Shown in pieces: positions 22,648-32,402 of a stretch of DNA of 64,000 nt; positions within the stretch are counted from its first letter, which is position 1; each line of letters opens with the position of its first letter. The notes beneath the pieces were generated by a model, which saw nothing but the letters and a program-made list of their open reading frames with translations, did no database searches and had not been told where the DNA came from. The stretch is from Yarrowia lipolytica (taxonomy: Eukaryota > Ascomycota > Dipodascomycetes > Dipodascales): contig NC_090772.1 in the NCBI RefSeq assembly GCF_001761485.1, forward strand, positions 868,001-932,000, in the 5' to 3' direction. Position numbers and translations under genes: made by a program.

Positions 22648-22973
22648 TACTGCACCGGTACACCGATCTATTTATTTTTACCATAATAATATTAATGTAT
22701 TTATTGTTAGCAACAATACGGAAAAGAATAGTGAAAGCGAATTCTCTTATAAAATAATCACAAGCTGATTTTGTTGGTTCCGCGCAAGCCTCACGCCCCC
22801 AAGAGGTCGTCGTGCACGCCGAGGGAACGCACCAAGGTTGGACAGTGCATAGACTCGGTGCTTGAGCTCCCTCTGTGAGAGTGGAGCCGGCTTGTTCTGA
22901 CTTCGAAAACGTTGCCGTCGGCCAGCAGGAGTGCCAGGCTTACGCACAGACCAAACACCAAAACCTCCTCGAC
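22648..22973. other. Convergent intergenic region
   Basis: The AT-rich 3' flank of the F-box gene meets the 3' flank of the GAS gene. A minus-strand open frame extends here but lacks recognisable features. Confidence 0.6.
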
Positions 22974-24701
22974 CTACATCAGCCGCACCACTTCCACCAC
23001 CACCACGCCAAGCATCACTGACACCAGGTACTTGATCCACCCCAGCACTGCCGTGTCTCTGTATGACCCGGTGCTTGTCTCTAGTAAGTTAGCATAATTA
23101 AAGGATGAAAAGAAATCTCGGCTCCAGCCATCACCGTCGATGTCGGTACCGCAACTATCACACTCACTCTTTCTCTCAAATGGTCTCCGTGGGTTCACCA
23201 CCTCGTGATCATCCTCCTCTTCAACGGTAGCGACTTTCTTCGGATACTCATCGTAGACTGGCTCCACAGGGTCCTTTGGCTCTGGGACAGCGGGGGCCTT
23301 CCGTGTGGGGGGCGATGGGGGCGGTGCCGCAAGAGGCTCCTTCAGATCAATCACCTGCTGCACCTCAGTGTCCTCGATCACATTTCCTTCCAGGTCGTAG
23401 ATGGTGTACGATGTACCCCGCTTGTGCAAGTCAACATACTTGCCCCTGGGTGCCCGCACGCCACGAGTTATCATGTCCAGACCAAACGTGTCGGGGAGAG
23501 GGTTCATGGTGTTGATGTTGGGATACACGAGCTCGCACCTCTGAGGTCGCTCCACAGCTCGGAAGTCTGACAGCTTGGCCTTGGGGGCGTCGTGGTATGC
23601 TTTCTTGAGTGCCTCAAAGTCCTCCAGAACCTGCGCGGAGTGGTTCTTGTAGATCTGGACAAGACCATAGTCGTTGGGCTCCTGGGAGAACTCGTAAATG
23701 AGCCCTCCAGAAAATACGTCAGTCATGCTGCTTGAGTAAACTGCTCGGACCTCCTGGAAAGTACGGGGCTTGACTTCGTTGCATCCGTACTCGGAGAAGA
23801 TGAGCGGCAGCGAGTAGTCCCTGTAGTCGTCCACGAGTCTGTCGTATCCGGAAGACACGAAAGACTGTTCGCCACACCACTGATAGGAGTTGACTCCGTA
23901 AAAGTCGACGGAAGACATCTCGTCACCACACTCGAGGTATTGTGCCAACGAGGTTCTGTACTTGAGATCGTCTGCGGCAGAGTATCCGACGGGAATCTTT
24001 CGGGGCGACTGGTTGGCTAGGTAGTACTTGAGGTCTCTCACTACAGCCTTGATGTAGTTGGGCGACACCATGGCGGACTGGTCATCGTTGACGACCTCGT
24101 TGCCGGCAAAGAAAGCCAGAGTGTTGTTGTAATGGGAGAACTGCTCGACAACCTTGAAGATGTGCTCCAGGTACTTTTCATGGTAGGTGGTCCAGGGCTC
24201 GTATCGGTTTAGCGACTCGCCAATGCGTGGGGAGTTGACGTCGAGAATGAGGTAGATGCCTGCTTCTGCCAGCAGGGTCATGCATTCGTCGTGGTTGATG
24301 TCTGGGTTGACTGTGTAGACGCGGATTGCCTATGTTAGCTGAGGGGTGCAAGTCACTGTTAAGAGTGGATTATACTCACATTGACTCCGAGCTGCTGAAA
24401 CAGGTAAATATCTCTGGAACATGCCTCGTAGTCTGACAGCGGGTCCGATCGGCCCACAAACGCCGACGACCCGCCGGGCTGGTAGTCTATGCCCTTGAAG
24501 AAGAACTGCGTTAGTAACACAAACTGGTATCACAAGCTCTGATGTGTTGAGGGTGGAATCAAAAGGGGGGGTGTCAAGGAGGAAGGTATCATACCGGTTC
24601 TTTGGTGACCGAGTCGCGGAAGTGCTGCCTTCCCACTCGATAGGAGCAATTCCGGCCAGAACTGTGGCCGCCAGTCCGAAAAGTCGCAGGACGGTCCTCA
24701 T
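22974..24701 (-). CDS. GH72 beta-1,3-glucanosyltransferase (GAS type), three exons, apparent frameshift in exon 1
   Basis: Exons are 24701-24595, 24505-24380 and 24329-22974. The enzyme cuts and re-joins beta-1,3-glucan at the cell surface. Exon 1 carries a signal peptide (MRTVLRLFGLAATVLAG) and, in a different frame, HFRDSVTKEP. Exon 2 begins FFFKGIDYQPGG, the family signature, and exon 3 begins AIRVYTVNPD. The catalytic glutamates sit in AFFAGNEV (acid/base) and IFSEYGC (nucleophile). There is no Cys-rich CBM43 domain; a Pro-rich linker leads to a hydrophobic C-terminus that may serve as a GPI signal. Intron 2 (24330-24379) has GTGAGT and CTAACATAG. Intron 1 (24506-24594) has TACTAACGCAG and a less usual GTATGA donor. 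Exon 1 is 107 bases where 108 would keep frame: after PIE the conserved residues continue one frame off. This is either a sequence error or a real lesion. Confidence 0.85.
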
Positions 24702-25302
24702 GTTTCTTCAGTGTGTTGCTTGATAGGGTGTGGTGGATGAAGAGAGGCAGGTTGTGAGTAGCTGAGAATTAGGCCATGTCTTTTTAGATATGGTCACAAA
24801 AGCGTTTTCACGTTACCACGGAGACGGTGTTATGGCCGCCGCCTTAATTGGGGTATGGGAGCAATGAAGTATGTACTGTACTGTACTGTACTTGTACTTG
24901 TACTTGTAGTGTAATTAGGCTGAAGCGTCTTAGGCAACCTCCCTTGCTTTTATATGCAAAAAAAAAAAACAGCAGCAGTCAGTGAGCTTCCGTGGATCTC
25001 TATTTATACATCAGAGACACGCCATATCACTGCCCACAAGGTCACATAACAGAGGTGGTGGGATCTTTGAGCTGCTAATGGTTCCTTGGTATACATTATA
25101 CTACTGATTTTACTACTATAGAACTCTTCTATCCAATACACTCTCCATACGCTGTCATGAATTTATCGTATTTCTCTTTCATTTATTTATTTATTTAATC
25201 CAATTAAACCATCCTAAAATACTCATATTTCTGCACCCCACCTTTCTGTCGCACCCATGCACATCACACCATACCACAGCTCAGTCAACACACTTAACAC
25301 TC
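24702..25302. other. Promoter region of the GAS gene
   Basis: About 600 bases with a GTACT microsatellite (24872-24908), an A-run near 24958 and an ATTT repeat near 25182-25199. No gene seen. Confidence 0.6.
24872..24908. repeat. Microsatellite, (GTACT)n then (TGTACT)n
   Basis: Three GTACT units run into three CTTGTA units. The same TGTACTTGTAC string recurs elsewhere in the window. Confidence 0.85.
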
Positions 25303-25646
25303 ATGTGTTACCTACATCGAGTCAAGCCAACGGTAGTTACTGTTCCAGAGGCGCGTTGTCATTCGATTAATCAATGTGAAATGGACCCCAAAAGATACCC
25401 TCAACCAGTCAACCACAGTCCCATTCTTCCAGGTGAGTGTCGTGAAGATGAGTTTGCGATTGATCTACACTGGCTTCTGGAAGACAACTCTCAGATTTCC
25501 GGATCCTTCAAGAGTATCAAGTAACTCTTGAGTTTCATCCACTTCTCTACAAGTACAGTAGCTGTCGCATACTGCTATCAACACCTCCTACAGAGACATG
25601 ATCTAACCCAGATACAAAGGAAAGAACAATGTGTTTGCTACAATAG
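25303..25646 (+). CDS. Possible small spliced gene, hypothetical (54 residues)
   Basis: An ATG at 25303 opens a frame that reaches AGGTGAGTGT. A matching acceptor, ATCTAACCCAG, ends at 25611. Exons 25303-25432 and 25612-25646 would give 54 residues with no known motif. Both splice signals match the pattern of proven introns here and the intron length (179) is reasonable. However, the product is unremarkable and short, and the transcript could be non-coding. The alternative is an unspliced 73-codon frame. Confidence 0.3.
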
Positions 25647-25772
25647 CAGATGTAAGCAACTTCTAGTTGAGTGTTCCATACTCCAACTCTTCCTTTCAAC
25701 ACATCTGCGCGAAAAAGAAAAAAAAGGACTACCTCACTGCTGACTAACGACAGAAATACCGTCTGAAATGGC

Positions 25773-25778
25773 AAAAAA
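25773..25778 (-). terminator. RNA polymerase III terminator of tRNA-Asp
   Basis: Six T residues on the minus strand, 18 bases after the tRNA. Confidence 0.7.
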
Positions 25779-25796
25779 GTTGTGCCGAAACACTGC

Positions 25797-25884
25797 CTCC
25801 GCAACGGAGAATTGAACTCCGGTCCCCCGCGTGCTGAACAGACGTCCTGACAGGCGGAAATTCTAGCCACTAAACTATTGCGGA
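25797..25884 (-). tRNA. tRNA-Asp (anticodon GTC) with an intron
   Basis: On the minus strand the acceptor TCCGCAA pairs perfectly with TTGCGGA, with discriminator G. The D arm is like yeast tRNA-Asp, and the T arm is CCGGA, GTTCAATTC, TCCGG. The anticodon stem TCCGC/GCGGG encloses CTGTCA, anticodon GTC, interrupted after position 37 by an intron of about 16 bases. The last base of the intron is ambiguous by one or two positions. It decodes GAC and GAT. Confidence 0.92.
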
Positions 25885-26112
25885 TGTGGGGTGGGAAACG
25901 AAGCAGTCAATGTGTGTCTTGAGAGGATATGGCTGACTAAAAGGCGACCAAAAAAGCGATTAAACGAACAAATAAAAGCCTACGGGAGATTATGGGGGTT
26001 GTTGTACCAATCATGTAAAATATATCACCTCTGCTCTTCTTCAGTAGTCAAACAGTATTATGTGCAAGAAAAAAAATATTAGATTGGCAAAAGAATTAGA
26101 TTTGTCAAAGAA

Positions 26113-26237
26113 GGATTGCAGCACCCAGGATTCTCGTATGGTCTCCCACTACAATACTAACTAGGGCTCTCTGGTGCTTGGACTAATGGGCTGATCGGAC
26201 CGGGAAGCCGTATTTTCACCAGGATATGGCCGCAACC
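26113..26237 (-). rRNA. 5S ribosomal RNA, lone copy
   Basis: The minus strand starts GGTTGCGGCCATATCC, the conserved 5S 5' end, has GTCCGATCA and GGGAGACCATACGAG near the usual places, and ends GGTGCTGCAATCC, which pairs with the start. Length is about 120-125. It stands alone rather than in rDNA, as is known for Y. lipolytica. The tRNA-Asp gene lies about 230 bases downstream on the same strand, too far for the directly joined tRNA-5S units described in this species. Confidence 0.92.
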
Positions 26238-27340
26238 ATTGAGACAAAAAAAGCGTTTATCCTACATATAGGGTCATAAAAGTCACGTGACCAAAATTCT
26301 AAGATGTTCTTTTCAACTGGTTAATGGAGGTTTTGAGAATTTTCCAATGACATAAAGGGTTATATAGATCTACCATTTTTACGCTGTATCAAGTATTTTA
26401 CTCCAAGTCTCTTTTATGATGTTGTTCTAGATGTCTCTAGTTTCTCAACTTTGAGAGTGTCTCAGAGATGTAGTTGTCAATTTATTTGGGGTTTACTGCT
26501 ATTGTACGTAATTAGAAGGTTTATTACAGTAGTTACTGTACTTTGTGATTGTCTCAATGTTATTTGACTGGTGTTGACTGGTATACCTCAACTATCCATC
26601 ACATCAGATCAAAACCAAGTAAAAGTCTTACTTTTGTTGGAAAGTTTGTTGGAAATATCAGGAAACATACTCCACGGCGAATACTGCCTACAGAAGGTCA
26701 TTTTACAGCCTGTGGAATAAATAAAGCTCTCTTTTTCCTTCTAAATTGCGTTCTGGCACTTTTTGATAGCGGTTTACCACTTTTTATCCACCCAAAACCA
26801 TCTCTTTGGTCGCTTGTTGCTGACACACTAACCTCGACAGGCTCCATCCAGCTCCATCCAGCTCCATCCAGCCTCATGCTTATCCAGTGCAAAGAAGAGA
26901 AAAGAGGGCAAATTTCATCAACATATGTCTGTTATTTGACTTCCAGTAGTCCTATCTTCGCTGTAAGGTTGATTATTGTCCATCTACCGAGACCCACTAA
27001 GCACATGTCTCAAACGCATAACTAGTTTTAATCAACATGGATAATGCATCTTTGAACTCAGTTAACAAGAGGGTGGAGATGCTTAAGGGTCTTGGAGATG
27101 AGGTGATAGAACAGAACAGAACATCAAAACGAGGCTTTTAGGGAGAAAAACGCGGGAGGAAAACAAAATTCATTATTTGTACCGAATCCAAGCTACATCG
27201 TGAAACATCAGTGATACAAATTGACCCCACCCTTCCCCTTGGACGTCTCCCATATGAGATGGGCTACTTACGATTGGGTATTTAGGGCTAGGGTAAGAGC
27301 TGTATTATCGTGCAGCTGGTTTCTGTATACAGTACATGTG
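26238..27340. other. Intergenic region upstream of the second F-box gene
   Basis: AT-rich, with one TCACGTGA at 26283 near the 5S gene and a 10-base tandem repeat near 26841. Frames here are short and featureless. Confidence 0.6.
26841..26872 (+). repeat. Tandem repeat, GCTCCATCCA x3
   Basis: Three perfect 10-base units followed by a partial one. Confidence 0.9.
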
Positions 27341-29059
27341 ATGACTACCATTGCTATCGTCACAGTGCCACGAATGACACTCCCGGTGGAGCTTTGTTTG
27401 CAGCTATTTCATCTCTGCGACTTGGAGAGTTGCCTTGCGCTCAGTGAAAGCTCTTGCACCTTCTTCCACGTCTTTGAGGGTCTAGACGACAGTCTGATCC
27501 GATCCAAGGTCCAGAAACGAGTGCCTTGGATGACCCTCGACGAATCAGGCACCCAAATTTACACCTGGGCTAGAGCAGCTCGTTTGATCCGATCTCGAAC
27601 CTCTGGAGTCCGCTCAAAATCACCCAAGTGGAAGGTGGTGAAGAACCTGAGACCCTTGTTGTCGGTGCACCCAGTCGTTGAATTTCTGCCCACGGTGAGC
27701 ATCGACACTAATCTTCCAGACTCGTTTGAGCCCATTTTCGACGAAATTGATCCTCGTCATGAACCATACAAGTTCCAGGGCGAACACTTGTGTGTTGGCG
27801 ACATCTCTATGAATCTCAAGACTCTCAGAAAGAGTGTAATCTCACCGGCAGAGTCCAAACGACCAAAGCAGCTTTCGCAAATCTTCGACGATAGACCAGA
27901 TCACAGTACAATGGTTATTCATGAGGATGATCCCGTGGGACAACGGCTCTGGTTTTCTGGGGAGAATTCCACGACCATTCATCTCACGGAACAGAGAAGA
28001 GGTCACATGTACTCGCAGATCGACTACTTGATCGACAAGCCTGGATCAACGTTAGAGGATGGATCCATTGGCTTCGATCCATGCTCTTCGGTGGCGCTCC
28101 CACTTATTCGAGATGATGGAGCTAATGGCCACTATCGAATCAAGATGTTGCCTGCGCCTTTTGGGGGAGCTTTCATCGTGGAGTACTCGACGCCCACACT
28201 TCGTATTTCGTACATGGACCCCAATCCGTATGAAAACAAGGTGGTTCTGTTGGCCAAACTGGAAGGCCACACTATCACTACCTTCCCGGTGGATATCCAG
28301 ATTGAAATTTACAATGGCTTGCTCTACTTCAACGTGGATGGCCAGTTTGTGCGTCTATGGGTTGATTTGGGGTTCCAGAAACGCCAGACTTACCAGCAGT
28401 TCACAAAGCTCAATGTCAGCACCGAAGTAAGAGGATTCTACCAGCAAAGAAAGTACACTCGTGCCCTGAGTGCCACCCGAACTGACTGGGCCCCTATTGG
28501 TATCTACACAGAGACCACAGGACATGCCGACTTGGATCCTCGGGGGAAGGAGCGATATGTGACAGCATCCAACTCGGATCCTTTCTATGTCGGTGATCTA
28601 CTAACTGGCAAGACCTTCGTGGCCAAGTATGGAGACGGAATGCCTGTGGTACATTTGGCTGGAGCTTCGGCTGATTCAGATACGCCTGTGTTCTATGAAT
28701 GGGCTATGGATGACTTTGAGGGACTGTGTGATGATCTGAGAGCCAGCTCAGATACCCAGCCAACCCAGTCTAGAGAAGATCTGTGCACCACCATCACTAT
28801 GCACGACTTTTGGTCTCGCATTCTCCGCATGGATGTGGATATGGAGAGAGTCGTCATGACTCTGAGACATACAGATAACGTCACTGTTGGTTATGTGGGG
28901 TTGCAGGGGCAGAGTTTGGGCGACGAGGATGACAAGCAAATGCCAGTCCCATGGAGAGAAGGTGCGTTTGGCAAGGTGGAGATGTTTGAGGCTGTGGAAG
29001 TTATAGATGATGAGCTTGAGCAGGAGGCTGAAGAGGAGAGGGTGGGTTTCAAGGTGTGA
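27341..29059 (+). CDS. F-box protein, hypothetical
   Basis: Encodes 572 residues from this ATG. RMTLPVELCLQLFHLCDLES, then CLALSESSCTFFHVFEG, is a clear F-box at residues 11-50. The rest has no repeat I recognise, but it has mixed beta-rich segments and an acidic C-terminus (DDELEQEAEEE). The open frame continues upstream to 27221, where the only codons before an earlier ATG (27254) are non-standard starts. An ATG at 27374, just before the F-box, is also possible. It would act as an adaptor of an SCF ubiquitin ligase if it binds Skp1. Substrate unknown. Confidence 0.75.
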   Translation: MTTIAIVTVPRMTLPVELCLQLFHLCDLESCLALSESSCTFFHVFEGLDDSLIRSKVQKRVPWMTLDESGTQIYTWARAARLIRSRTSGVRSKSPKWKVVKNLRPLLSVHPVVEFLPTVSIDTNLPDSFEPIFDEIDPRHEPYKFQGEHLCVGDISMNLKTLRKSVISPAESKRPKQLSQIFDDRPDHSTMVIHEDDPVGQRLWFSGENSTTIHLTEQRRGHMYSQIDYLIDKPGSTLEDGSIGFDPCSSVALPLIRDDGANGHYRIKMLPAPFGGAFIVEYSTPTLRISYMDPNPYENKVVLLAKLEGHTITTFPVDIQIEIYNGLLYFNVDGQFVRLWVDLGFQKRQTYQQFTKLNVSTEVRGFYQQRKYTRALSATRTDWAPIGIYTETTGHADLDPRGKERYVTASNSDPFYVGDLLTGKTFVAKYGDGMPVVHLAGASADSDTPVFYEWAMDDFEGLCDDLRASSDTQPTQSREDLCTTITMHDFWSRILRMDVDMERVVMTLRHTDNVTVGYVGLQGQSLGDEDDKQMPVPWREGAFGKVEMFEAVEVIDDELEQEAEEERVGFKV

Positions 29060-29429
29060 TTGTGATAGTAGAAGGATTATTTATTGCTTATAGCTTCTCA
29101 AATGTATTGATATATGATGGCTGTGGTCTGTAAAGGTGCCTCTGTGTGTTTTGTAACTATTGGAACGTAAAGAAGTGGTGGTACAAAGACATACTACAAG
29201 GGCAGCTGTTTCATCTCGGAATAAATTATTATGTATGTACTCTTATAGTTAGTAATTATGCATGATGCTCATATGCTGATGAGTTCCAGTGTTCATAGTC
29301 TGGATGTTTTGTTTTGTGTTGGAAGCCCCTGTTAAACAGAACGCGGCGTTAGGATACCCTGCAGTTTGTGTGGGGAAGATGAGGGAGGGTTACTCTTGAT
29401 GGCCCTCACGGACAATGTCCTCATGTATC
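29060..29429. other. Convergent intergenic region
   Basis: AT-rich 3' flanks of the F-box gene and the hydrolase-like gene; nothing else seen. Confidence 0.6.
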
Positions 29430-30314
29430 CTACTCCAACAGTCTAAGATACTGCTGCTCTTCCTTGTGATCCATCTCCTCGCAGATAGCCAGTACGACAT
29501 TGATCAGGTCAGACGTCTCAAGGACAGCATCGTGGTCATGGATGTCCACCAGTCTGAGCGTGGCTGTAAAGCCAGCCTTGGTCAGTGTATCTTCAAACTG
29601 CAGAACCTGTCTGAGAGGCACCAGGGTGTCGTGTTTCGAGTGGACGAGTGTGAATTTGAGATCGGCCACGTCAGGGCCGTATAGAGCGTCCCATTCGAGT
29701 CTTGCGGGGGACGAGTCATCCCAGTTCTCAGCATCGGCTCCATAGGCGTCTAGAATGTATGATTTGTAGCACGGGGAAGACTGCGACACGTCCAACAAGT
29801 CGTAGACACCTCCCGAGCCCACAATATGCTTCACCCAGGTTTCTCCAAGCGACAGACGAGCTGCCACGTACTGGAAGGCCATGCAGGCTCCTGCTCCATG
29901 GGCCAGAATGACGGCTGTTTTGATTCCGTATGCATTTCTGAGGAACTGTACAGCTGCTGTAACATCGTGAAGGTGGTCTGGGTGTTCCACCTCGGGACTC
30001 AGGCGGTAGTCGATCGAGGCTCCGGCCCAGTGGGGAGGCAGACGGGTCAGAATACTAGCTCCTACGTCTTTGCTCTGGGAGGCGTCCCTCCAGTAGCCTC
30101 CATGGATGAAAATGAGCCACTTGGTGGTTGGACAGAGACCCGATTCGGGCAGGTACAGATCCAGCGTGTGAAAGGGGTTAGGAGAGGGTATATAGGGAAG
30201 AGTGACTGCTGGTGGGCGTCGGGTTCGGGGGACCATGAGAGATAGCACGTCTCGTGAGTAAGACGACATATCGTCCGAGACCATAGACCCGTTGTCCGGG
30301 AAGATAGCTGGCAT
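29430..30314 (-). CDS. Alpha/beta hydrolase, kynurenine-formamidase-like, without the serine nucleophile
   Basis: Encodes 294 residues. It has the oxyanion motif HGGYWRD, then SIDYRLSPE, typical of the Bna7/arylformamidase and Hsl-like group. At the nucleophile elbow, where the family has G-H-S-A-G, this protein reads ILAHGAGACM: the catalytic Ser is Gly. The acid (KHDTLVP) and the base (DIHDHDAV) are both kept. It may be a non-enzymatic paralogue or use another mechanism; formamidase activity cannot be assumed. The first ATG in frame is 30314; upstream codons in the frame have only a non-standard start, and a TATA box lies 91 bases upstream of it. Confidence 0.75.
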   Translation of the reverse strand: MPAIFPDNGSMVSDDMSSYSRDVLSLMVPRTRRPPAVTLPYIPSPNPFHTLDLYLPESGLCPTTKWLIFIHGGYWRDASQSKDVGASILTRLPPHWAGASIDYRLSPEVEHPDHLHDVTAAVQFLRNAYGIKTAVILAHGAGACMAFQYVAARLSLGETWVKHIVGSGGVYDLLDVSQSSPCYKSYILDAYGADAENWDDSSPARLEWDALYGPDVADLKFTLVHSKHDTLVPLRQVLQFEDTLTKAGFTATLRLVDIHDHDAVLETSDLINVVLAICEEMDHKEEQQYLRLLE

Positions 30315-30838
30315 GGTTGTAGTTGGGGCGCGGTTGACCGGTCGGCTTTTTTGTGAATCCGTTTTCAATTATTTTCAACCTCAAAATGTGGGGCAAACTT
30401 GTTGTATATATACTTTAGCTATTTTTTCCCGTCTGCATTTTTAAGAGAGCCGAGCAATCCAAAAGGTTATTTTGTGAGAGGGGCGAAATGAGGGTGTCTG
30501 TAAACTGGCGAATAATGAAGGTAGTCGGATGCTGTTGGTCTTGATTAAGGGAAGATTCCTTTATCTCCGATTTGGTGTTTTTATTTTGGCATTTGCCCCA
30601 CCCATGGATGCCATAGGGTCGACCGACCCCCACAACGATCCCGATTCCGAAGCAATCCGAAACTTAGATTGCCTAGCTGCTTCTACCGTCGTCACGTGGA
30701 CTAGACTCTCTTGGTCTGCTCCATGTGCAGATATTACCGAGCTCGCCACTTCTATCCCATATTATCGCCGCTTTTCGCCCCGCCGGCAAGACTTATCCCG
30801 CTTGGTGTCACCCCCGGAGAACGCGTTCGTCTCTCTCT
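30315..30838. other. Intergenic region
   Basis: Promoter of the hydrolase-like gene plus 3' flank of the small gene to the right. No gene seen. Confidence 0.5.
30405..30412 (-). promoter_or_regulatory. TATA box of the hydrolase-like gene
   Basis: TATATATA, 91 bases before the ATG at 30314, a normal yeast spacing. Confidence 0.5.
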
Positions 30839-31048
30839 TCAACGGTGATCTCCCACGGCTAAATTCCTAGACTCGAAGAGGTAACGCTCGACAGCAAAGT
30901 CCCAGCCGCCGCCGTTGTGAGAGTGTTTACCTTGTGAGTCTGGCTTGCCGGGGTCAAAAAAGTCACCTGTTTTTTTTCTGGCCCACCCTGACAGAACTCT
31001 ATCAGTCGGAGATTGAAAAGGGACGGAGACAGGAGATGGAGCAGACAT
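30839..31048 (-). CDS. Small hydrophilic protein, hypothetical
   Basis: Encodes 69 residues starting MSAPSPVSVPFQSPTDRV. The middle (GWARKKTGDFFDPGKP, then DSQGKHSHNGGGWDFAVERY) is rich in Gly, Lys and aromatic residues and looks like conserved protein rather than chance. The open frame extends upstream, but the composition changes at this ATG, which follows an AT-rich stretch. No signal peptide or membrane span. I recognise no family; a small stress or regulatory protein is one guess. Confidence 0.5.
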   Translation of the reverse strand: MSAPSPVSVPFQSPTDRVLSGWARKKTGDFFDPGKPDSQGKHSHNGGGWDFAVERYLFESRNLAVGDHR

Positions 31049-31629
31049 ATTTATATTAATTATGATAGCCGTGTAATGAGCCGTGTCATGGGCCATCTGG
31101 GGGAGGCCACGTGACTTTGGCGCACGGCGCGCTAGACCAGTATGAACAAACGGGGTAAAACATAGACAAACACTTGTTCCAGGCAGCCGTACTAAGGCTG
31201 CAGAATGTAACATGGATGCGATGGGACCTGTTATAGCGATCCGTAGGGTGGTATTGAGGGATATACAGACACGGGAGGATGTGGGTCACTGCACGTGGTT
31301 GCACGTGTATATAAATAGGATGTCCTGTTTGTTGTCAGAGTATTATCATGTGACCCGGATACAAGTACTTGTATTCGTACCGGTATATTTCGGGGTTGAT
31401 TAGATAATATGAACCTCTCTTACTGTACAAGCCGTGGTAGAATATACGCTTCCAAAACACATTGTACAAGTATAAGTATAACCCTAGTATAACGCGGTAT
31501 GACATATTTGGTGGAGAGGGGGATATAGGGGCCGCAATGTCCATAGACACGTGACAACTACCAGGTCACATGACATGCGTCCCTACATCATCCAGCCGAG
31601 GCCTGGGTGTCATCTCCATCATTTCCTCC

Positions 31630-31678
31630 TTCCACACTGACTTTCCACACTGACTTCCACACTGACTTCCACACTGAG
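31630..31678. repeat. Tandem repeat, TTCCACACTGAC x4
   Basis: Four 12-base units with one extra T after the first and a changed last base in the fourth. Confidence 0.9.
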
Positions 31679-32343
31679 TTTAATATCATGTCGGAGGGAT
31701 GCGCAGGGTGAGAAGAAGCAAAAGGGGGGGGTCACGTGACCGGACCAGGGGGAGTGCACGTGTTTGGGCTCCACCAGGACATTCACGTTTCCAGGTTACG
31801 AGAATTTCAGCCGGGCATTCAACTTGATGGTATGAGGAATTTTTCTCTGTATCATATTTTGACGTGTCACGGTTCGGAGTCCGCCTTGACGATTCACGAG
31901 ATATTCCATTCCATTTACAGCGGAAAATTCTAGAATGCGGAAACGAGGCCAAAACAGCCCAAAACGCGCCTGAAAGAGGAGAAAAAACCGACATTTGCCA
32001 CGGAATATTGTAATAAAACGTCAGCTATGGCCACTCAGTCATCGGCTGGTGGGCCCCAGCCAACAGGCCCCCACGCTGTCGTCCGAGTTTATCTGCCTTA
32101 CTAACTCGCTTGACTAAGAGGAATCATAATTATTCCTAATGATCTTCCTCCCAGCGAGGATGTTATTACAGATAGTTGCAAGGCGTCGAAGAACATCAGA
32201 GCGCGGCTTACTGAGCAGCAAGAAGTTCAGTTGAGGCTTCAGGCAAATATGAGCACCTTTTCGAAGACGTGGATGAAGTCTCAACCCTCAAATGCCTCCT
32301 ATCTAATAGCTGTACCTACGAGTACCAGTATATACTGCATTGT

Positions 32344-32402
32344 ACGATAGTAAGCACGGTATTAAGCACGATAGCAAGCACGACAGTAAGCACGATAGTA
32401 TG
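32344..32402. repeat. Minisatellite, 12-base unit (ACGATAGTAAGC) x5
   Basis: Five consecutive units with one to three substitutions each. In one frame it would read Ser-Lys-His-Asp repeats, but no gene is evident. Confidence 0.9.

Noticed and set aside
32344-32402. Possible CRISPR-like array
   Set aside because: Units are adjacent with no spacers and only 12 bases long; a minisatellite in a eukaryote.
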